Shown here piece by piece: positions 12,620 to 25,307 of a DNA stretch of 64,000 bases. How positions within the stretch are numbered: position 1 is the stretch's first letter; each line of letters opens with the position of its first letter. The stretch spans positions 1 through 64,000 of the forward strand of contig JAGQDJ010000207.1 of NCBI GenBank assembly GCA_022885665.1. Direction: 5' to 3'. Under the pieces are notes generated by a model. That model did no database searches. It saw only the letters and a list, made by a program, of their open reading frames with translations, and was not told where the DNA came from. The position numbers were made by a program, and so were the translations under genes. Source of the DNA: Triops longicaudatus (taxonomy: Eukaryota; Arthropoda; Branchiopoda; Notostraca; Triopsidae).

Positions 12620-14689
12620 GGAAAGTTAGGCTAGACGAGACACGTTTATATAGTCTTCACATTGCGTGCGTCTTGGTACAATGACTTTTTTTTTTTCTTT
12701 TTTTTTAAAAAAAAGAAACAAACAAAGAGGTCATGATTGTCAACTACTCAAGAAATGGTATATCGTCTTCATCGACAAAATGTTCTTCTGTAAGCTTCCA
12801 GACTCAATGTCAACAATTTACCATTAAACAAAGAGACCTTTATATATGATTCAATTCATAAAAAATAAGACGCTGACATTTCAGAAAGAAAATAGAGCAA
12901 AAAGTGAACATGGATAAAAGCCCTTCCCTGTTTACAGTCCACTTCTTTATTTGCACAGGTGATCCTGATAAGAAGTTTGAGCGCTCTGAATAGATGCATT
13001 TTAAAAGAACTCTCGTTGATCTTGAGCAGTCTCTCGAATACCTAGTTTTACCAATTACTTTTTTTGGTAGCGTCCAACGTTTTCCAAAGTCGACAACGAT
13101 TTTGAATCGGATATAGGCTTGAGGAAGAGCATTACTTTACGGGTTCCAGCTGGCTGGCTATTAGAGAATTTTAATAACACAAATGAAATCGTTCCACTTG
13201 AAGGAGGAACGGACTAAGCACCAGCTTATCGCTACGACTGCTTTACCGTTTCTTTAAAAGCAGAGGAGGGATGGGACTAATGCGGGCACTTTTCTGTTCT
13301 TCATTTTCCACGTCACGTGCATTCAAAACTTTACCGCAAGACTATACTCTTAAGACCGAATGCCCCCATTTGATGGCTATCGCCCAGGAAAAAAAGAAAC
13401 GCAATAGGACGCTTTAGCTCTAGGTTACCATAAACCCAGTGATAGGCAGAAACGGATCAAAGGATCATGGATAAACAGTTCATGGATCACGTGCAATGTT
13501 TATGATATTCGGATCACGGTTCACGGATCTTGACCCGTTTTTTTTTTCAGAGCATGATCCCAGGACACTCATCGAAACGACAGTAATAGCCTATTTCTCG
13601 ACCATGGCAAACGAGCCGTGAAAATGGCAACACTGCATTCATTGCTTGATTTGGAGTTCAGAACTATCAAATGTAAAGAAATATGTCACAGACAGCAGAA
13701 ACGGAATTTGAAACAGAATTTTCCTTAACTTAAACACATTAACCAGCTGTTAAATAATTATGGAGAACCACAACTATACTCTGTAAAAATAAGACGCATT
13801 GTTTACCTATAGGATGTTGTCATGGTAACAGTGCCGTTTGAAAAGGGCGCCTCTAGAACGCGTTGCATTTTTGCATTTTTATTATTTTGAAGTACACTAT
13901 TTCTCGTAAGTGAAACTAAAATGCTTGAAGCATTTCTGCGAGGACTACCTGCGGGATGTATCGTCACCTCGTTGGTCAGGGATATGTATGGATGAAGTGT
14001 CATTCACTAGACCACTCTATCTCTCCCCTTCTAATTGAAAAGTGACATAAATGATAAATACCAAAAGGGACTACTTAGGTACTACGAGATTATCAAACAC
14101 GTTTCTCTAATGGGTGTCCTGGCTGAAGAAACTAAAAAGGTGTAATCTTATACGAGATTCGGTTGATTGAGATCATCATTGACACTTAATACACGAGAAG
14201 GCATACTTTTGACTTTGAGTGATTAGTTTTGATTTCGGCTTGGCCGAACGTTTTGTACACAGCTGAATTAGAGGAGGATTTGATCTTGGTACTTGCTTGG
14301 CGTCTTCCTCCTCTTACTCGGTGCTCGAGAGGGTGGGGCTTCTGGTTCCTCTTTCCCATTCTCCTCTGCTCAATGTTGTTCGCTTCCGGATGGTGAATCT
14401 TGGTGATCTCCATTTGCTTCGTTGGGCTCTTCATTTCTTCCTTCTGTTCTGTCTTCTTGCTAACTCTGATCTTGGGGAGCCTCTTGGCTGTATCGTTACG
14501 TTTTCAGAGGTTGGGTCATTCGTATGGGTTGAGTTTTCGTTCTCGAGTGGTTAAACACACGAGATGTTCCTCGTTTCCACTGTACCCTTTCCGTTCTCAC
14601 TGTAATCATTGGATCTGTGACTCTTCTAATAGAATAGTCTTTCTCCACGAATAACGGTTCGAAATCGCCATAACATCCACGCCCGAGCA
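12620..14689. other. Intergenic, no gene recognised
   Basis: AT-rich. A T-run/A-run pair lies at about 12687-12717. Around 13440-13560 there are several GGATCA/GGATCACGG motifs, reminiscent of the GATC-rich interior of the MITE at 23161-23607 but without visible termini. 14186-14434 has a lysine/arginine-rich minus-strand frame just downstream of the decayed BEL fragment; I do not treat it as a gene. Confidence 0.5.
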
Positions 14690-15984
14690 GCTACTGGGGG
14701 CCCGACGAGATGCTCTCAATCCATCCTCCGAAGCAGGGTCCAGTAGAGATAACTTGTGTATGCTATCGGCAGATTGTAAATTCCGTTGTCTGTCCTAACT
14801 ATCCCGATCGCATTAGTCTATCAGAATTTCTTCCATAAATCCCATAAAACACATCTGACGCTCCGTAAATGCTGACAAAGTTTGCAGGGATTTCTATCAG
14901 CTATTTCCCCAGTAGGGACGGAATTAGCGGAGGCTCTTTGATTTCAGAAATCGTTGGGCTTGTTTATAGTCTGTCCTTGAGACCCAAGCTCACATACATC
15001 AAAAGACGCCTATTAAAAAAGAAGCGATTCTATACAACAATGTCATTAAGACATTTTCAGTGACGCGGTTCCGATTTTCCTGCTCGATCGCCAAGACTTT
15101 AAAGTGCTCTCTTGTCGGATTTTACCAAACTTTCATGTACTCCACCACAATGTGGGACTTCAGGTAACTGGAACTTCCACTGCATGCACTGTTCTTCGCA
15201 AAAGCTCGAGATCCGTCTTCACTTGTCACTTCGACCAACTGATTAAATCCTCATCGGGTTCTACAAGGTTGGTGCTGTTGTCGGAACAGATAGTGAGGGG
15301 TTTGCTGCGGATGGAATTAAGAAGCGTAACACGAGAAAGAAATGATCTGTTGATCGTGTGTACGATAGGTCTACATGTCCGGCCCTTGTCACCACACAGG
15401 TGAACAGCGCTCCGTATTTCTTAGAGATTCTGTTGGTCCCTTGAACAATTTCCAAGGCTGCAAAATAGTCTGTATGGGTAAATGGATAAATAGATGTATG
15501 GGTAAATGGGGGCGAGACTTCCAGCCTTTCGCGTGGAAGTTCCCTAATAAGCTGCGTCGCAGGTCGCTCTACCTCTATCTTGTATTCATTGTAGTTTCTC
15601 CTGACGCGCTAAACGGGCTTAAGACCGTAAACGATCCAATAATCTCTCGCAAGTGAGGCAGGACGTCATTAACACCCGCGTGCAAAAGTAGGCGGTGATA
15701 AATCCACGATTATCTTCTCGGTAAGCGGACGCTTTGATGGTAACAACACAGGGTGTTTGTTCGAACTTTTTCACACCCGCCACCGGTGAGCCAGTCCGCC
15801 CCTTAATGTTCCATTTTTCAAACACAGCAATTTCACTGTGTGCCCAAAGCTGAGAAAAATTTCGTTGCTCAGGCACACAGGTTGCGTGTGCTTGAGAAAA
15901 TCCATGTGCACTGGCTCTCTCAACTGAATTTACTATAAGAGATCCTTGAACAAAGCAAGCATGCTGAGAGAAACGGCATGTCAC
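14690..15984 (-). mobile_element. Decayed BEL/Pao retrotransposon fragment
   Basis: Minus-strand frames with multiple stops and shifts match BEL/Pao pol pieces. At 15455-15261 the integrase block KKYGALFTCVVTRAGHVDLS... STDHF corresponds to the BEL core (LFTC..TRA.H...LSTD). Nearer 14690-14800 a frame reads like the BEL C-terminal end (R...IHKLSLLD). The 15984-15619 frame may be a remnant of the protease region, which would imply that RT/RNase H was deleted; this is weaker. It is clearly a different, much older family than the young element at 45080-51109. No LTRs were found. Confidence 0.6.
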
Positions 15985-17397
15985 TGGGCGCTAGTTCAGT
16001 TGAGGCCTTAACAGGCTACTGAAAATCATTGCCCCCCAAAAATAATAATAATTGAATATGTGGGTTTTTATATGATAGACTTACAAGTGTACTGGTAATT
16101 TACAGGAGGAAGCCAAGTCATAATTTGAATCGGTATTTTCATGTATCTCCGCCAAAAGAATAGTTATTTTCCTTCTGTTCTTACGGAGAACGCAACCGGT
16201 TCAATCTCATGGCAGCAGCACTGTGAAGATCTTACACCATTCAGTGCAACTTCAGAGAAGAAGTATGAAAACTATATATTAACTTATTGCTCTATTGGTT
16301 AACTTGCGAACAGTTTTTAATTCAGGTTGCTTTCTAAGAAAAGCTCCAAAATTAGATTTTAATTAATCTCTCATTTTTATATTTTTACCTTTCCTTTCTT
16401 TAACGGATGGGTCTAAGTTTTCGCCTGTTATTTGTTAGTCTCACGTTGTTTGCTATCCAAAAGTTGTGCACTGTGTTACTTTTTCCTCTTATGTATAACT
16501 GACTGAACTCCTCTCTACCACCTAAGAAAACAAATATCATTTTCTTAAGCAGCTTCATTTTAAGGCCGCTATGGAGATGAGGCGCTTGTAGCCAGAATAC
16601 ATGTTAACTTGCTTGAAATTTTCTGAGAACGCTACTAACGATTTCTCAAAAATGTCTTGACCGTATCAGCAAAGTTTGGAAAATTAACTTGTTTGCAATG
16701 ACAGATGATCTTTTCTAAGATACCGGTTAGTATATCAGCTCCACTGAAGCAATTATTTTAATACTTAAAGTCGATGCACTCTATTGGAATTCTGTTTCAA
16801 ATATTACAGCAAAGTTTGTTTTTCTGTAAACTTTGATGTAAGGTCATTTAAGTTAATCAAGCTGTTTTGGTGTTATCATATTTTCAAGAGCTTTGTGAGA
16901 TGACTTGAACTTTGCAGAGAATACCTCCATAACGACTCACGCAGTCATTTACTACTGCCTTTTGCTGCGATCATTTTCACCGAAAATGCTGTACGTTAAG
17001 GGACATTTACAATTTACAATTTTTAATTCTCTTAATGATAGAAAAAATTAAGGTGAATTTTCTCACTGAACTATTTTACTATGCAGAAAAAAAAAGCATT
17101 AGGCATATTCACAAGGGAAATTGCGTTTGCCATGTGATACAACAGCAAACTATCGCGCCCTTATTAGAGTACTCCGACTTCCAGTGTCTTGACGAGATAA
17201 GCAAAGAGGTTCGAAATAAGTAAATTTATTTGTGGAACATACAAAACGAGTAATTAAATGATGGCACTTCATAGTAAAACACTGCAATACAGTGTCAAAA
17301 GGAAAATGCGGGCTTACGCGAAAGCCGAAATGGATCTCAAAGACATCAGAGCTCTGTGACTTAACGGAGTACATAAATTGATGAGATACAGCTCTAT
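15985..17397. other. Intergenic, nothing recognised
   Basis: AT-rich unique-looking DNA without a supportable gene, repeat or RNA. The distal part (after about 17230) should contain the 3' UTR of the minus-strand GPCR gene. Confidence 0.5.
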
Positions 17398-20300
17398 TCA
17401 ACGTTTGGAGTGCATATCGGTCATTGCGACACTCGAAGGCATTGGTTTCCGTTCGACACTCGATTCATGAACACGAGTTTGAGAGGTGTGGGAATGGCTT
17501 ATTTTGCGTTTGGTAGAAGAAGTGGTGACCCGGATGGTGCTCGTGTCCCCGGTAGCGTACTGATCACAACAGTAACAGGCCATACATTTCGGTACCACGC
17601 CACGCCATGTCTTGATGACCGGCTGGTACCGCCGGTACAACAACTGGAGCACTTCTCGCTTACAAACGAAGATAATGAAGATGAGAACGCCTTGTAGAAT
17701 GTTCACAATGTCCGTTGCCATCCAGTAGTATGCAGCGCCACCCACTGCCCACGACACTAATTCCATGATCCAAGTCACGCCCATCAATACCGAAACGCTT
17801 AGTACTACGCGAAACCTAGAAAAACAGCTCTTAATTATTTTGTTCACTGCTAAGTTGTAATAATAAGTGACAGAAACTTACCTTTGCTTAGCTCGGCTAT
17901 TTCTCGTCGCCATATTGGAATCCCTGTTAACATGGAATAAACGCACAGCGGTCGTAACGAAGAAGATCAAATTGCAAACCAAAACTGCTGCAATCGGCAC
18001 GTAAAAATAGTACAGAATGCCGAGTTGCCCATTGCTGTCTAGAAAAACCAAACAACGAAAGTTTTAAGAACCTTAACTTCAAGACAAAATGTAAAAAAGA
18101 CAAATAAAAGCAAAATAAACTGCGGAAATAAGAAATAAAAATCAAATAAATATTGTAAGAGACAAGTAAGCAAAAATATAAATAACTAAAATACGTCAAA
18201 GTTGTTTTTATACTACTAAACCAGCATTTCTCTTTGCCAAATTCAGGCTGAACGACCCAATCTGGAAGATCGTGGATATGATCGAGGATTTGTCCAACAG
18301 CCACGATGATCGATGGCACGCCCCAGGCGAAAACGGAATACTTGACGAACCGCAATACGTGTCGTTCTTGTCCTGCTCGTCGAACGCGCATTCCACTGTT
18401 ACGTAAAACAAGGTATTTCTTTAAATGCAAAATAATAATAAAAAAAAGAATTTACAAACTGATCGAAGCGACACAGGACGCGTCAAAGCGACTTCTAAGC
18501 GATTTCAAGGCGGCAACACGAAACTACAGAAGCTTTAATTACCCGAACAAGGGCAAACTTAACGTAACGACTTTCAACTACGGTGGTAGAAGTTGCTAAA
18601 TGATCATGGCGTCAGTTCTCACCCCTTTGGCTCAGAAGTTCGTTTGGGAGACTTGGCGTCATCGATAGTGTTAGATGAAGAGGAAGAAATTTAAAACTCA
18701 TCCAGAGGCTCGACTAATGACCTCCACCAAGTGGCTCATTCTAGAAATGTTGGTCTTTCCCAGACCCTTATCTATATACGCGAGACAATGATAAAAAGAA
18801 AGAAAGGAAGATGGAAGACAGAGCCCAAAACCAAAATCCATATTCTTACGTGTTAGAAATGTGAGTCATGCTTCTCTTGCTGCTGGTTATTTTGTTAGTT
18901 CTTTTCTCGTTCCTAGATGAAATTACGAACTATTTCGCGTTCCTTTGAAAGTAGCGACTCCCAAGGTTATAGAGGTCTTTGCGTAGACGTGTAGAAAGCA
19001 TGCTGTTGAAACAAATGTCTGAAACATTACCGATTCTAATTGTACATATTTGGACAAAAATTTTACGTTCATTTGTCTACACTTGATTCTTCAGTTGGTG
19101 GAATTTCTAAGACGAACCACACAGAGTATCCGACATATTATCGTCCTCTGCTTCCTTCTGTTGTACGTAATTTTTCATTCCACGTGACATTGGCGCGAAC
19201 GTAACTCGTTGCCGCTTCTTTATTGTTTCTGCTTCACGAAATATTATATGTTAAACCATTTTTGTGTGCTGAAATTATTGAATTTCTATACTTCTTTCAG
19301 CACCTGAATAGTGTTTTAATTGAATTGCTTGATGTAATCTTATATTACAGGCATTTAACATTCGCCTTTTTCAGTCTTGTCCCACACGGTGACGCTAGCT
19401 ATGGCGCGCGATGCGTGCTTGTGCTGCTGAACGAAGCGCAGTGCTTCCTACATCGTGTCATTTGACACGAATGTTTTCGTACCTACGTTTATTAACTTTA
19501 CTAGTTCAGAACTCCTTTTCACGTGCGTTCTTTGTGCGTGTTTCTCGAAACTTTGTGTCTTTTAGCTTCGTTTAAGCGATTTGTAAGATTTCATTGTTAG
19601 TTGCCGGGGAACGCTTGACAAAACGAGACACATGATGGCATGTTTGCACGATTATTGTTCCGGACGAAGCCGGAAGGGATTTTCGCCTATGAACTCTTTC
19701 TCCTATAATTTCTCTTATGTTTCTCTATGAACACCCTTTCTATCTAGAATTCCCAAAATAAACCCGGAACTTGTAAGTCAGGATTTAATTTCCCCTGTGC
19801 AGTCCCTATCGTGAAGGCTACTTCTGTTTTCCTTTATTAAGGGTATTAGAATGAACTTGAAAAAAGTTCAAATGATGTAGTGCTTGTTGCGAGTTGACAA
19901 GAGTTACTTTTAGTGGCCACAAATTGTTTAGTTGCGAGCCATAAGATAATGTGATTTCTATGTTATAAGTTTTACAAGTCGTGACCTGGTGGTAAAATAC
20001 ATTCAATCATCAAATTAAGCCAAGGACTTCGGTTAGGCATCGAAACTAGTCGGAATACAAGGTTCTGGATACAAGATTTCCGTACTCATTTTGGTCATTT
20101 CTATTCAGGCAAAATATTCTGTCTTTCAGCGATTTAGTATACCAGGCAATTTTTGCTGACGTCATTTTCTCTTAGCATGTAAGCAGCATTCTGCTTACCA
20201 AATTACCCAGGCTATCTTGCTTAAATTTCGCAAACAGATAATAAAAAAGGACCAATAAGATAAGAAGCGAAAATCAAAACAGCACACGCCATGCAAGCAT

Positions 20301-22774
20301 TTTTCGATTTTTTTTTCACTTATTTATTTTTCAAGAACGATAAGTACTTACTTAAATGTCCAAAACAAATCAAAACCCATGGTGCCCATCCATGCGAAAG
20401 CCGACAGGAAGAAAAAGTGCACCATAACAGCTACGCAAAGGACAACACTGAATTAGCATCAAATTTTGATATTAAGAAATATCAACACGCAAAAGCCAAA
20501 GGAATTTCAAGAAAAAAAAAAACATACAGAAAAGTCAGCGAGTAGTCCGGGAGGAAGAAAATAAAATTTATTGTGAACCTTAAAGAGACACATTACGGCA
20601 AGAGACAAAAATTATTAACACAATATTGTCACGCCACGCGGTCACTCGAGCTAAAAATGTCACAAAAAAGGGGTCCCCTTTCCCAGTTCTTGTTGTTGAA
20701 GTTGTGCACATCGGCGTCGCTGACTTGAACGTTGCAACTGTTCGGGGGTAGCGATGCGGAAGGTTGCATAAGGCGCAAGAACCATTCAGAGGAGGAGTCT
20801 AGTTTTGAGCAAGCGAGGTGAAGTAGCGAGGGCCCTTCTTGAGAGTTGTAATCGAAAGGAATAGGCTACATGTGTTAAAAATTGACGTGACAATATAATA
20901 CTAATGCCAGATATTTTTTTTGGGGGGGGAGGTATTAACAAGATTGAAAATTAAAATTTCTTACCGATTAGTTTGCACGCAGTGTATGGCGATCCTCGGA
21001 GCTGCATTATTGCCAAGCAGACATAGCTAACGAAGAGCGAAAAAACGTGGCACATGATGGTCATTCCATGCAGGTTTTGCAATTCAGGTAGGATGGCGTA
21101 CACGACGAACGTGGCCATCAGAAATATCGACGAAACGAGTAGAAAGTAAGGATAGGTTTTGATTACGGTTTTTACGTCTTCTGTGTCCTCCGATCCCTTT
21201 GGGAAGCATATTAACGCATTTATCTGAAATTATCATGGTTGTCATTTTAAAAGTGTCAAAATAACGCACCTTAAAATTAACCAGAAAAAGGAAATCAACA
21301 CAAAAGAATTCGCAAAAAAATGTAACTAACAAACTGCAGGTGTACTCGGTCCTAAAAGAATCAAGCTAAGTTATGCTAAGTAGTTTAGTTAACATTTTTC
21401 ACACAGTATGAAAGGATGAAAAAAAAAATCTTGTAGTTCATACAACGCGCTTCAAAGACTTATCCACAACAAAATTTGGATGTTCAACGAAATAGCTTGA
21501 AAAGCATTACTAAGGTAAAGAACAGTTTAGACTTGGCCAAGTTTGCACGTTTTTAATTTGAGAAAAAAAAATAGCCTACACTATCCTTGACTTAGCTTAA
21601 AGCTTACTCTTAACGAAGTCGGCTCGTCTCCAAAATAGTCCACGCAATACACAGGAATTTCTCGGTCTCTCTTCTTGTACGCCGGTACGTACAAGCTACC
21701 CGTTTCTCCAATGTAGAAACGATCTGCTTGGTTTATAGACGGATTCAACAGATTCGTATCCGTGTCACTACAATCGGGCATGGCGGAGTAAAAATAATGA
21801 ATCTGGCTTTCATTTCGGTTTATTAACAAATGACCTTCCACGTCTTTGATTTCTGTGTGAAAAGGTTCCGAGGTTTGAAAATCGCATTTATGTGACGTGA
21901 GATTCATGACATAACTTTCGTTGCAACAGCGTCTAATGCACGTTTTATTCTTGCAAGGGTCGTTAATGCACACTTTCACCACCGATCGCGCTGTACTCTC
22001 AACAACTACGTCATCTACGCAGAATGTACTTGCCTTATGCACCACAGGCAAGCTACGATCACGTAAACCGCCATGTTCGGCCAAAACCACTCTCTGAATT
22101 TCACTGTCACCTTCTGGAACGTAATATGTCACCAAATCTTCTCCATCAGTGCAGGTCGGAATTCCGTGGCTTATGTCCACTTCGTCAGGTGTAACTTGTA
22201 CCACTTGTTCTTTATGTATATGTGGAAGACGCCATGTTTGGTTTGTGCCTCGACAACTCGAGTTAGGATTGGTTTCTGAAGCTGGCACGTAAATTTGACC
22301 CTTAGGGCAGCATTTTTTCAATGAAATTCTAAGTGACGGATTAGTTAAGCCTGGCCAATCAGGTCTGACGCAAGCCATGGCTATTACTTTATGATAGAGG
22401 TTATGTCGATCCAAGCAGAAACCGTTGGCTGGAAGTAACACGTGGCCCTCCATCAGCAATAGGCCATACTCGTTTTCGGTGTAATCTTGTAATGGATTGC
22501 TAGTGTTGAGGAACTGTAACGAGGTACCCTCGGGGCACTGGTGACCAATGATTACTGTGTGGTTGACATTATCTAGCCAAGGAATAAGACTTTCTAGTGG
22601 TAATATGGCTTCGTTGGGAGGTAAAGGTTCGCAACGGTTTCGTTCAACGTCCCAAACTTGGTGAACAGGGCAACATTTTCGGATGGTTTCAATGTAGGTG
22701 TCGTCTGCGACAACTGACCCTAGACGCGATGTCGTCTCACACAGTAACGCGAGCGCTATAATTTTCAAAGCCAT
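17398..22774 (-). CDS. Methuselah-like secretin-family GPCR, complete
   Basis: Six minus-strand exons: 22774-21608, 21223-20965, 20430-20352, 18395-18217, 18038-17882, 17815-17398; phases agree, about 752 residues. ATG at 22774 opens a signal peptide. The first exon encodes an unusually long ectodomain (about 390 residues) with three repeats of a six-cysteine pattern (Cys pairs near residues 34/35, 155/156, 283/284). Exons 2-6 encode seven membrane helices with Mth hallmarks: LPELQNLHGMTIMCH (TM2), AFAWMGTMGFDLFW (TM4 region), KCWF and YYFYVPIA (TM5), LSVSVLMGVTWIMEL (TM6), and a Ser/Thr-rich tail. Mth-like receptors are G-protein coupled receptors implicated in stress, ageing and secretion in Drosophila; ligand unknown here. 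The donor at 18217 could instead be 18214 (one residue difference). Intron 3 is about 1.96 kb. Confidence 0.9.
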
Positions 22775-23160
22775 GGCACAAAGGAGGCTACTCAATCTGT
22801 TGTAAAAAGAAACAGAAAGAGGATACAGTTGTTATAAGTACTGCATTTTCTTTTCAGAATGCACTTTGTTTTGCGCAGTCCTTGTGCACGCTATTTTACG
22901 CATGTGTTTTTTTTCTTAAAAATAAGAGAGAAAATAACAAAGCTTGGCATGCTATTCCAAGCAAACAGATATCAATAAAATATTGAACACGTGGTGTTTA
23001 GTCGTTTAATGTAATGTACTGGGATAAGTGGAGATTCATATAGCATGCCATACCGAACAGATTTCGAGAACTTTTATAACTTTAAATACAGAACAACACA
23101 GGTAGTATTTTTCATTATACTAACGGGAACTTCTTATTATTCGTCCTCTTGCCTTGCGGC
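22775..23160. promoter_or_regulatory. Upstream region of the Methuselah-like gene
   Basis: Precedes the ATG at 22774. No clear TATA box or other element was recognised; a 5' UTR exon may exist here. Bounded by the MITE beginning at 23161. Confidence 0.3.
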
Positions 23161-23607
23161 CAGTGCTTTGGATCTTTTGTTTTCGGAGGATCTTAGATGC
23201 TTTCCAATCCTTCACAGTTTATGCCGACCCGATCCGATCCTGCAAAACCGTTAAAAATCTCGATCCGGGTCATGAAAATGTTCGATCAAACCCAATGCTA
23301 TCAAAGATCCGATCATTCAGCCAAATCGGGTAAAATGCATCAATGTTTATTTTATGTAAACCAAAACATCGATTTTTTGAAATAATATATCGATTTATGA
23401 ACGCATACCAATCGATACATCAACAACCAAAGCCGCTTATAACCTTAGCCAGCTGATCAAAACATTTTCCCACCAAAGCTTGTTGGATCAGAGTTTTTCC
23501 GAGAAAATTCGATCCGACCTGGGAAATTTCGAGGCTGGGTAGATCAGATCAAACGATCGGATTGATCTGATCTGATGAGGATCTTCTTGAAAAGATCCAA
23601 AGCACTG
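23161..23607. mobile_element. hAT-type MITE, 447 bp, with terminal inverted repeats
   Basis: Ends are inverted: CAGTGCTTTGGATCTTTT at the left and its exact complement at the right (23590-23607). Flanks are CTTGCGGC on the left and CTTGTGGG on the right, an imperfect (6/8) 8-bp target duplication. An 8-bp duplication and a CAGTG start are typical of the hAT superfamily. The interior is rich in GATC/GATCCGATC motifs and has no transposase, so it is non-autonomous. Confidence 0.75.
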
Positions 23608-25287
23608 CTTGTGGGCTAGGTTAAGTTTGGTCAGGTTAGACTGAGTTATGTTTAGTTAAAGTAAATAAAAATTATTACGCTAAAGGCGCCTGGAATAAAA
23701 ACAAGCGGACGGTGTGGCACACTGTAATTTATCCCTTTTTCCCCATTTTCTGTTAAAGCTGTCTAGTGCAAAAGTTTAACTGAAAAACTCTTGGAGCTTA
23801 AAAACGGCAACAATTGCATTTAACAAAGACACGCTTTACACGGTCACGCTAAAAAGTAAAACTGAATGCTGGAAACGCCACAGTTTAGTAAAGGTTATAC
23901 ATAACTAATTTTCTTCCGTGATTTTTGCTACAAGTATTTCGAGCAAACTCTCCACTCACGTGTCACATTTGACAAGAAAACGAAACAATGTCAAATATAA
24001 CATCCCTGTGATTGTAGGATCGAAGGCGCCGGTAGTGGCTGCATTTAGGTAACTCACTTGGGGGGAAAACTCATATTTAGGAGAGACTACAAATACATGT
24101 TGAGCATGAGTTATCCTTATTATTCCAAAGGGTCAGAAGTGACTTGCATGTAATCCAAAACATGTGTTGCACTAGTCAATTTTCTCTACTCCAGGATAAA
24201 TACGCCTACTCGTCAAATTGTTGATGGGTATCAAAATCTCATTTCCTCTCTTTCGTACAAGTATATACGCTTAGAGCTGCAAAGCAATTAACGACAAAGC
24301 ATTCGTTTACACCAACAATTCTTTCTTATTCTCAATTTTTTTCCGTTTAAGGGCTTTTCAGTCACAACCTCGTCGTGTAAAGTGGTCTTATATTCATTGA
24401 TAAAAACGGGGTTTTGTAACATTTTTGTAACTTTTAAAACATGTTCTGTAGAGCTCGAGAAGTAGAACTAGGAATGGAAAGTTTCAAAAGCGACCATCGC
24501 ATTAAGCGACCATCGCGTTCAATAATTTGCAGCCCCTTTTGCGTTTTCTGATATTATTATTATTATTTTTTTTTAATATCGCTGTCTAGGCTCTCACTCA
24601 TTGACGTTCTTACCCTCGCGTTTTTCAGGGGGGCTACATGTGACTGAACAAATAATTCAATTAGTCGTTGTCTCTTTGTGGACTCGTCGCATTTAATCTC
24701 ACAATACGTATGTTCTAACGTAAAAAGTAATCAGTAACAATTAGTGATTGACAAATTTAATTTCCTATCCAAGGAAAGCCATTAACTCGACGCGTGTCAC
24801 CAGAAGCTTCATAAAAACACCTAGGGTTTTTTCGTTGTCGTAATTTCTTTAATGACTTTTGTTTTACGACAGTCACGAAACAGTACAGAATTAGTCATGC
24901 GACCCAGCTCATTTTTTTACGTATTTTGCACGTTGGAGGGTCAACTGTTATTCACGCCACGTTAATGAATGAGCCAAATAATATTGCAAAAGAACTTACT
25001 TGAGACACATTTTGTGGACTCGCAGAAACCTTACGTAAAAGTAATTATTACTGTTACATCACAATTTACTTTTTCATTGGTTTGTACGAAAAATGTGTCT
25101 TGAACAAGTGAACAAACGTACGTACAAATTTTCACTTTCTCGAATGAACATGTCCGTTACCACTATCCCGTTCATTAAAATTGTTTTCACCGACAAGGGG
25201 CTAGGTCGTATAACACGAGTGCACAGGCTCTGAATGATTTCCGGGCCGGAAAATAGTAAGCAAACGATGTAGCAACCGCAAACCTTT

Positions 25288-25307
25288 ACACACACACACA
25301 CACACAC
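25288..25307. repeat. (AC)10 microsatellite
   Basis: Uninterrupted alternating A/C run of 20 bp. Confidence 0.95.

Noticed and set aside
14186..14434. Lys/Arg-rich minus-strand frame
   Set aside because: No start context, partner exons or family; next to a decayed BEL fragment and possibly its remnant tail.
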